A stretch of 64,000 bases of DNA, taken from B46-G9 sp964581175. Its GTDB lineage: Bacteria > Desulfobacterota > DSM-4660 > Desulfatiglandales > Desulfatiglandaceae. The notes beneath the pieces were generated by a model. It made no database searches. It was given only the letters and a program-made list of their open reading frames with translations, and had not been told where the DNA came from. The DNA lies in contig CAZONI010000004.1 in the NCBI GenBank assembly GCA_964581175.1, positions 35,392 to 99,391 on the forward strand. Direction: 5' to 3'. Below, in pieces: positions 58,836-64,000 of this stretch (the first letter of the stretch is position 1; each line of letters opens with the position of its first letter). The position numbers and the translations under genes are program-made.

Positions 58836-60482
58836 ATGGAATATTCAATCAGCCCGGAAGGCGAAAAATTTAAAATACCCGAGGAAGATGACTACAAGGC
58901 GGAATATGAGCGTCTTGAAAAGCTGGTGAACACAAAGAGAGCGGAAGGCCTCGAAATCGTCGTGGTCATGGGCCTGGGGTTCGTGGGAGCGGTCATGGCC
59001 GGCGTTTGCGCGGACTCAGCGGACAAGAAGACGGGGAAATCCGGGAAATTCGTCATCGGCATGCAGCGGCCGAGTACCCGAAGTTTCTGGAAGATCCCGG
59101 TATTCAACCGCGGGGTCTGTCCCATCAAGGCTGAAGACCCTGAAGTCGCACCCCTCATCCAGCGTTGCGTGAAGGAAAAGGGGACACTCAGCGCCACCTT
59201 CACCTATGACGCCCTCGCGTTCGCGGATGTGCTGGTGGTTGATGTCCAGTGCGACTTTATCAAGGAGGAACTGGGGAACCTCAGCAGCGGCTATGCTGAT
59301 ATAAGCGCCCTGGAGGAGAGCTTTAAAGTCATAGGCGAAAAAATTCCGCCCGGCTGCCTTGTACTCATAGAAACCACCGTGCCGCCGGGAACCACCGAGT
59401 ACATTGCCTACCCTCATATCAAGAAGGCCTTCAGGAAACGCGGTATTGACTCCGATCCCCTGCTCGCCCACAGTTTTGAACGCGTTATGCCGGGGAGGGA
59501 ATATGTTAAATCCATCAGGGATTTCTGGCGGGTATGCAGCGGCATAAACGAGGAAAGCCGCAAGAAGGTGGTCAAGTTCTTATCTGAAATCATCAACGTG
59601 GAACAGTTTCCCCTCACCGTGCTGGAGAAACCCGTTGAGAGCGAGACCTGCAAGATCATCGAAAACAGCTACCGTGCGACCATCCTCGCCTTCCTGGATG
59701 AGTGGAGCCGTTTTTCGGAAACGAACGGTGTGGACCTGATCAAGGTGATCCAGGCCATTAAAGTACGCCCCACCCACAACAATATTATCTTTCCTGGTCC
59801 GGGAATCGGCGGCTATTGCCTGCCCAAGGACGGCGGCCTGGGTCTCTGGGCCTACCGGCATCTGATGGGTTTCGAAGACAGCATCTTCAACATCACCCCC
59901 AGGGCAATCAACATCAACGACACCCGGGCCCTGCGAGCCGCGCAGCTCGTGAGAGACGCCATGAGAAACATGGGAAAGATCGTAGCCGCATCGCAAGTCA
60001 CGCTGCTCGGTGCTTCCTACCGGGAAGACGTAGGAGATACCCGCTACAGCGGCTCCGAGATCATTATTCGAAAGCTCACCGAGATGGGGGCTGAAGTGCA
60101 CGCACATGATCCCTATGTCCGGCACTGGTGGGAGCTGGAAAAGCAGGATACGTATCCCGCGGTGGGGAAAAGCTGGGCAAGATTTTTCAGAAACCAGAAA
60201 CAGCTTAAGGAATTCCGGATGATGCCCGACCTCAGGGAGGCCTTACAGGGCTCCGATGCCGTGGTCTTTGCCGTGCGCCACAGACCTTACCTGAACCTCG
60301 ATCCCGATGAAGTGGTGGAAATGGCGGGAGGCCCCCTTGCAGTGGTTGACTGCTTCGGTATCCTGGACGATGACAGGATAGAACGCTACTTTGAGCTCGG
60401 GTGCGAGGTGAAAGGCCTCGGCCGGGGGCACATAAACCGGATAAAGGACCGGGTCCGGAAACGCAAGATGGGTCAAGTTTGA
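58836..60482 (+). CDS. UDP-glucose/GDP-mannose dehydrogenase family protein
   Basis: 548 residues, longer than usual (about 430). A 40-residue N-terminal extension precedes the NAD loop VVVMGLGFVGAVMAG near 43-57. The catalytic cysteine lies in GGYCLPKDGG near 326, preceded by the AEKP-like EKPVESETCKIIEN helix; the C-terminal UDP-binding domain has VTLLGASYREDVGDTRYSGS and HAHDPYV. An insertion near 75-100 (QRPSTRSFWKIPVFNRG) is atypical. It should oxidise a nucleotide sugar twice to the acid for surface polysaccharide. AAAGGAG is 14 bases before ATG 58836. No other polysaccharide gene is adjacent. Confidence 0.88.
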   Translation: MEYSISPEGEKFKIPEEDDYKAEYERLEKLVNTKRAEGLEIVVVMGLGFVGAVMAGVCADSADKKTGKSGKFVIGMQRPSTRSFWKIPVFNRGVCPIKAEDPEVAPLIQRCVKEKGTLSATFTYDALAFADVLVVDVQCDFIKEELGNLSSGYADISALEESFKVIGEKIPPGCLVLIETTVPPGTTEYIAYPHIKKAFRKRGIDSDPLLAHSFERVMPGREYVKSIRDFWRVCSGINEESRKKVVKFLSEIINVEQFPLTVLEKPVESETCKIIENSYRATILAFLDEWSRFSETNGVDLIKVIQAIKVRPTHNNIIFPGPGIGGYCLPKDGGLGLWAYRHLMGFEDSIFNITPRAININDTRALRAAQLVRDAMRNMGKIVAASQVTLLGASYREDVGDTRYSGSEIIIRKLTEMGAEVHAHDPYVRHWWELEKQDTYPAVGKSWARFFRNQKQLKEFRMMPDLREALQGSDAVVFAVRHRPYLNLDPDEVVEMAGGPLAVVDCFGILDDDRIERYFELGCEVKGLGRGHINRIKDRVRKRKMGQV

Positions 60483-60511
60483 CGCGCACCCTGGTCCGCT
60501 TCCGCCGGCTG

Positions 60512-60694
60512 TTACTTTGACCCTTCTTTTTCATCCTCCCCGGGCACAAAGGCGCTGGGGCCGGCGACCAGGTGGATCCCGTTTTCGAGCTTCAGCACAT
60601 AGAGGTTATATGAGGAGCCGGTCTTCTGCAGAATCACCCCCGGCATATCCTTATAGCCCTTTGTCATTTTCACCTTCGTGCCCGGCTGCAGCAT
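60512..60694 (-). CDS. 60-residue small protein, SH3-like
   Basis: Starts at ATG 60694: GGAGG precedes it by six bases; the frame to 60763 would overlap the next gene upstream. The text GTKVKMTKGYKDMPGVILQK, then YNLYVLKLENGIHLVAGPSAF reads as a compact beta-barrel (KOW/SH3-like) fold with an acidic end (GEDEKEGSK). Function is unknown. It follows the other 60-residue gene on the same strand after 14 bases, so the two are co-expressed. Confidence 0.65.
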   Translation of the reverse strand: MLQPGTKVKMTKGYKDMPGVILQKTGSSYNLYVLKLENGIHLVAGPSAFVPGEDEKEGSK

Positions 60695-60708
60695 ATGATC
60701 CCTCCGCA

Positions 60709-60891
60709 TCAGCTCTCTTCCACCAGGTAGTCCTTCAGTTTTTCCTTGAGGCTGTCGGGCCATACCTCATCAAAGAGGAAGGCATTGATCTCCTCCTTGC
60801 TCAGTGTTTTCAACACATCTCCCGGCAGTTCCCGCAAGGCTTCCATTCTCCCCTGCCGCGGTTCCGTTTTTCCTTTTTGCGTATCGTTCAT
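60709..60891 (-). CDS. 60-residue helical small protein
   Basis: ATG 60891 follows GGAGGAAAGGAG. The sequence is charged and helical (RMEALRELPGDVLKTLSKEEIN, then FLFDEVWPDSLKEKLKDYLVEE), resembling small regulator-like helical proteins, but no family is recognised. It is the first of two small genes. The region upstream to the ZnuA-like gene is shared with that divergent gene. Confidence 0.65.
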   Translation of the reverse strand: MNDTQKGKTEPRQGRMEALRELPGDVLKTLSKEEINAFLFDEVWPDSLKEKLKDYLVEES

Positions 60892-60996
60892 GCAACCGCT
60901 CCTTTCCTCCTCTGATCAGGGTTCTTTTCCAACCGCGAGCCCATGGCCAATAATAGGCATTCCGCACCAAAAACGCAAGCATCGCCCTCTTGTGTC

Positions 60997-61024
60997 TTGA
61001 CAGACTCCCATTTACGTTTAGCTT
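60997..61024 (+). promoter_or_regulatory. candidate promoter of the ZnuA-like gene
   Basis: TTGACA (60997-61002), 16 bases and TAGCTT (61019-61024). The -35 is perfect and the -10 weak. A 15-bp hairpin lies downstream in the leader. Confidence 0.28.
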
Positions 61025-61055
61025 TGAGTAAACCCTCGGCCTCTGGAGCGGCGTG

Positions 61056-61090
61056 CTGTTCAGGGAAGAAGCCATTTCTTCCCTGAACAG
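61056..61090. other. perfect 15-bp palindrome upstream of the ZnuA-like gene
   Basis: CTGTTCAGGGAAGAA (61056-61070) is followed after GCCAT by its exact reverse complement (61076-61090). It lies about 75 bases before ATG 61164. As DNA it could be an operator; as RNA, a strong leader hairpin. No T-run follows. Confidence 0.6.
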
Positions 61091-61163
61091 TCTTCGAGGA
61101 GCACCTGATGCCTCTCCCTCTACGGGAGGAAATTCACTCTCAGTCAAAGGAGGACAGATACAC

Positions 61164-62033
61164 ATGAAGAAACTGCTGCCATTCCTTTTCCTGGTGTTCG
61201 TGGTTGTCCTGCCGGGAACTGCCTCCTCAGCTGCTTTTGACGTCTTCGTCAGTGTCCTTCCCCAAAAATATTTCCTTGAAAAAATCGGGGCAAAACACGT
61301 CCATGTCCTGGTGATGGTTTCCCCGGGAGCCAGCCCGGCTACCTATGAACCCAAACCCGGGCAGATGACGGCGCTCTCAACCGCGAAGGGCTATTTTTCA
61401 ATCGGCGTCCCGTTCGAGAAGGTATGGCTGCCGAGAATTACCGGGCTCTTCAAGCAACTGCCTATCATCCAAACGGATGCGGGTATTGCAAAAGAACCCC
61501 TTTGGGAAGGGGACGGAAAGTCCGGCAAAGGGTCCGAGGGTCTGGATCCGCATATCTGGACATCGCCTCCCCTGGTCATGCTCCAGGCACGGACGATCAT
61601 GGATGCGCTCTGCCTGATGGACCCCTCCCACACGAATGATTACGAGACCAATTATCGGGCTTTCATCAATGAGCTGGTAGACCTGGACCTCGAAATAAGG
61701 GGAATCCTGCTTCCCCGGTCCCGCGGAAAACAGTTTCTCGTGTTTCACCCTTCATGGGGATATTTCGCACGAGCCTATGGCATGAAGCAGATCGCGATTG
61801 AAAAGGAAGGGAAGGCTCCCGGTCCGAGGCATCTGGAGGAATTGATCGCCCTTGCCAGGAAGGAGAAGATACGGGCAGTATTCATTCAGCCGCAGTTTTC
61901 GAGGAAAAGCGCGCAGATCCTTGCCCAGGCCATCGGTGCCCGCATCGTCTCCGCGGATCCATTGGCCGAGGACTGGGCACAGAACCTGAAGCAGGTGGCC
62001 ACAGCGTTCCGGGATACCCTCGATCAGCCCTGA
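61164..62033 (+). CDS. ZnuA-like metal-binding lipoprotein/periplasmic protein, altered ligand
   Basis: 289 residues from ATG 61164 (AAAGGAGG upstream; the 37 codons before it are unsupported). Signal peptide about 1-22 (LPFLFLVFVVVLPGTASSA). The cluster-A-I substrate-binding fold is clear: SVLPQKYFLEKIG, DPHIWTSPPLVMLQA and FHPSWGYFARAYGM carry two histidines. The first usual histidine, in PGASPH, is replaced: here PGASPATYEPKPGQM. No histidine-rich loop exists. It should bind zinc or manganese with modified affinity. No permease or ATPase gene adjoins it. Confidence 0.85.
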   Translation: MKKLLPFLFLVFVVVLPGTASSAAFDVFVSVLPQKYFLEKIGAKHVHVLVMVSPGASPATYEPKPGQMTALSTAKGYFSIGVPFEKVWLPRITGLFKQLPIIQTDAGIAKEPLWEGDGKSGKGSEGLDPHIWTSPPLVMLQARTIMDALCLMDPSHTNDYETNYRAFINELVDLDLEIRGILLPRSRGKQFLVFHPSWGYFARAYGMKQIAIEKEGKAPGPRHLEELIALARKEKIRAVFIQPQFSRKSAQILAQAIGARIVSADPLAEDWAQNLKQVATAFRDTLDQP

Positions 62034-62134
62034 CCCCGGTCCCCGATGCCGACCGCCATATCTCCTCTCACTCTCACCCAAATCCACCATCTAGTTTTCG
62101 CATCATGAGTTTCACCCAATGATTTTGCGAAAGT

Positions 62135-62255
62135 CCTGATCAACAGCAAGGCGTCAGATGCGCCAAGGAGCGACGACTGCGACGTATGGACAATACGTCG
62201 CAGGGAGGAGCGAGCGAAGGCACCGCCGCAGATGGTGCCTTGCTGGTGGATCAGG
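62135..62255. repeat. 121-bp palindromic (MITE-like) element, copy B
   Basis: Ends CCTGATCAACAGCAAGG (62135-62151) and the reverse complement of 62238-62255 (CCTGATCCACCAGCAAGG) are inverted repeats. The centre holds a perfect 11-bp hairpin CTGCGACGTAT-GGACA-ATACGTCGCAG (62177-62203). Length and inner blocks (GCAAGGC, GGAGCGA, TACG-CGCAG) parallel copy A at 23107. It ends four bases before the pilY1 stop codon. Confidence 0.65.
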
Positions 62256-62258
62256 GTC

Positions 62259-64000
62259 TCAGGGTTGCATCCACCACAGGTAGAAGAAGTTCACGGACGG
62301 AAAGACAGGATTGATGGCGAGTATTCCGGCCTCCCGGGCGCCGCGCGACGGTATTTCAGATACCGGAGTCGGCAGCGTTTTGGAAACAAGGATCTTCTGC
62401 CCCGCCTTGGTGACAACCGCAACGGGCCCGGAGGGGGTACTGATCCCGATCCCGATACGTCCGCCGGGATTATGCGGGAATTCCGCTGCGAAAAGGGCCG
62501 GCTCGCCGGTCATGTACTCCAGGGCGTAGAGTGTCGCTGACCCTCCGGACAACGTCGGAGCGAAGGTGGTGAAATAATAAACCTTATTGAAAACAAGCCC
62601 TTTTGCGAGTGCCTTTTCGCCCGCCGGGAGGCGCAGGTACCAGCCCATGTCCACGTGGCCGTTGCTGTCCACATCCATGAAGTCGTCGTCCAGGTCCGGG
62701 ACCGGCGGGAATGTGGTCACGTCCACGAGATCCAACTCGGTCAATGTATGGGCGTCGTGTAGGTCCTTAACGGCATAGATCCTGTCCAGGGTCGTCGGAT
62801 TGCAGGGATCCTCCACATCTCCCGTCCCTATGAACACCAGATCATAGCCCTTTTCGAGGGTTACACTGGGGGGATAGAAAAACTTCCTGAGCCCCAGTGG
62901 TTCTCCGGAAATGCCTGCGATAAAGAGAACGCGGCCGGTCCAGTCCATGATGTTTTCATCGGTCCCGGGAAAGGGCAGAGGATCGCCTTCTGCATCGGTA
63001 AATCTTCCGATGCGCCACAGCTGCCCCCCTGTGTCGCCCACATAGAGCTTATCCACAAATCCGTTATCATTTTCATCCACCGCCGTTACGGCGCTGGGAA
63101 CGGCGTAATCCATTCCGCTGATGCCCTCGGAACCATTCTGCCATATCTGTAGAACGCTCCCGTCAAGCACCCGGATGGCGAGGACGGCCCTTCCAGAGGA
63201 GTTGTCCGTCGTATAGCCTCCGCCGATAAAAAACACCGGCGTTCCTGTTTCGTCCTCGTCCGAGGTCCTCACCAGTCCGAAAGCGGGCTCCGACCAGGTC
63301 TGGCCCAATGCCGGAATGACACTGTCCGGCCCGGCGGCGCCGGGAAGACTCAATGCGGCGGCATCACTTGTCTGGCTGATTCTCCACAGAAAGGAGGGTC
63401 GCTCGGGATCCGTGACATTCAGGGCAAAATAACTCGTGCCTCCGCTTCTCTCACCGCAAACAAGAAAGACATGGTCTTCGGCATCCAGAACGCCGTCACC
63501 GTTTAGATCCTGTACATACACCTTCGGGCTTGCATCGATAAAAAAAGAATGGCCGAGTCCTTCCACCAAATTCTTGAGCCGGTGAAGCTGGTCCGGAGGA
63601 ATGAAGGCCCAGAGCTCTTTGCCCGAGAGGGTCTCGTCGCCGCCCGAACTTGTGTCACTGTCCAGGAGAGCATGGAGCATCCCATCGTTGGCCCCGAAAA
63701 AAACCACCGTCTTGGAAGAACCGTCGGCGTAGCGATACGTGAATGCCAGGGGCTGGCTGTGAAGCACATCCCCCAGGATCACGTCCCTGTTTTCCACGGT
63801 GTTTCCATTGTGATTTTCATCAAACACATCTGCGCCCCGCACATAATTGATGACGTCAGAGGGGTCGTGCACGGGATTCCCCAGCACAGCCTCGGTCAGC
63901 AGGGCATTGTCGGAACGAAACTGGTTGGTTGAAATCGTCAGATCGCTGGAATCTCCCAGGTAGGTGTAAATCTTCCTTTCACCGTTGGGCACGTAATTGG
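62259..64000 (-). CDS. pilY1: PilY1-like pilus biogenesis/adhesin protein, C-terminal part
   Basis: The frame stays open through base 64000, so the 5' end is missing and about 580 C-terminal residues are visible. It matches the PilY1/PilC beta-propeller: VILGDVLHSQPLAFTY, VFFGANDGMLHAL, ELWAFIPPDQL, SPKVYVQDLNGDG, SEPAFGLVR, GGGYTTDNSSGRA, KLYVGDTGGQLWRI and YDLVFIGTGDVEDP. Three EF-hand-like DxNxDG loops (DLNGDGVLDAED, DENDNGFVDKL, DVDSNGHVDM) probably bind calcium. The protein sits at the pilus tip or outer membrane and supports type IV pilus extension. It ends WWMQP. The other pilus genes are likely beyond the window. Confidence 0.88.
   Translation of the reverse strand, partial: NYVPNGERKIYTYLGDSSDLTISTNQFRSDNALLTEAVLGNPVHDPSDVINYVRGADVFDENHNGNTVENRDVILGDVLHSQPLAFTYRYADGSSKTVVFFGANDGMLHALLDSDTSSGGDETLSGKELWAFIPPDQLHRLKNLVEGLGHSFFIDASPKVYVQDLNGDGVLDAEDHVFLVCGERSGGTSYFALNVTDPERPSFLWRISQTSDAAALSLPGAAGPDSVIPALGQTWSEPAFGLVRTSDEDETGTPVFFIGGGYTTDNSSGRAVLAIRVLDGSVLQIWQNGSEGISGMDYAVPSAVTAVDENDNGFVDKLYVGDTGGQLWRIGRFTDAEGDPLPFPGTDENIMDWTGRVLFIAGISGEPLGLRKFFYPPSVTLEKGYDLVFIGTGDVEDPCNPTTLDRIYAVKDLHDAHTLTELDLVDVTTFPPVPDLDDDFMDVDSNGHVDMGWYLRLPAGEKALAKGLVFNKVYYFTTFAPTLSGGSATLYALEYMTGEPALFAAEFPHNPGGRIGIGISTPSGPVAVVTKAGQKILVSKTLPTPVSEIPSRGAREAGILAINPVFPSVNFFYLWWMQP

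Overview
The window looks like chromosomal DNA from an anaerobic deltaproteobacterium (Desulfobacterota, Syntrophobacter- or Desulfobacter-like). This is an inference from gene content: a fused FeoA-FeoB iron transporter, a one-chain ADP-forming acyl-CoA synthetase beside an enoyl-CoA hydratase, a ferredoxin-type multi-cluster protein, STAND/BTAD and MocR regulators, an endonuclease Q-like domain fused to a UvrD helicase, and a PilY1 pilus adhesin. Base composition is moderately GC-rich and even, and genes usually have strong AGGAGG-type ribosome sites. I found no rRNA, tRNA, CRISPR array, intact insertion sequence or prophage.

Layout: 1-2.3 kb holds a CbbQ/NorQ AAA+ ATPase and the 5' part of its NorD/CbbO-type partner. 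2.4-5.5 kb holds a methyltransferase, a nested palindromic repeat, a small membrane protein, and a MinD/FlhG-like ATPase coupled to a J-like/RodZ-like HTH protein. 5.6-19 kb is rich in DNA-repair enzymes: recB-recD (no recC), an acyl-CoA ligase with sfsA, a ClC-type channel, and the EndoQ-UvrD fusion that ends in a sliding-clamp-binding motif. 19-26 kb holds an ADP-ribosylglycohydrolase-like protein, a quinone oxidoreductase, an OvoA-type methyltransferase, and a minus-strand set Lrp / PanB / unknown 421-residue protein / aminotransferase. 26-36.3 kb holds a 1075-residue STAND-BTAD regulator divergent from seven mostly uncharacterised small, secreted or membrane proteins, including a GIDE-like protein and a secreted ankyrin-repeat protein.

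36.4-46 kb holds an Fe-dependent alcohol dehydrogenase with a divergent MocR regulator, a DUF2917 protein, MscS, an iron-sulfur protein, a metallo-beta-lactamase-fold protein, a LOG-family protein and a GT9 glycosyltransferase. 46-50 kb holds a divergent phosphoglycerate-kinase-like/PurN-like pair, an esterase, and greA-slyD behind an attenuator-like leader. 50-55 kb is metal transport (FeoAB, CbiQ-CbiO). 54.7-58.6 kb is an acyl-CoA operon ending in a clear intrinsic terminator. 58.8-64 kb holds a nucleotide-sugar dehydrogenase, two tiny proteins, a ZnuA-like binding protein and the C-terminal part of PilY1.

Non-coding items worth noting are two palindromic elements of about 122 bp (23.1 and 62.1 kb), a two-hairpin element with fully complementary loops (3.06-3.25 kb), a greA leader with a terminator-like hairpin, an Lrp-type operator over a -10 box, and paired boxes between mocR and the DUF2917 gene. 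The best candidates for undescribed biology are the EndoQ-UvrD-clamp-motif protein, the PanB-linked unknown family, the PGK-like/PurN-like pair and the STAND-flanked envelope cluster.
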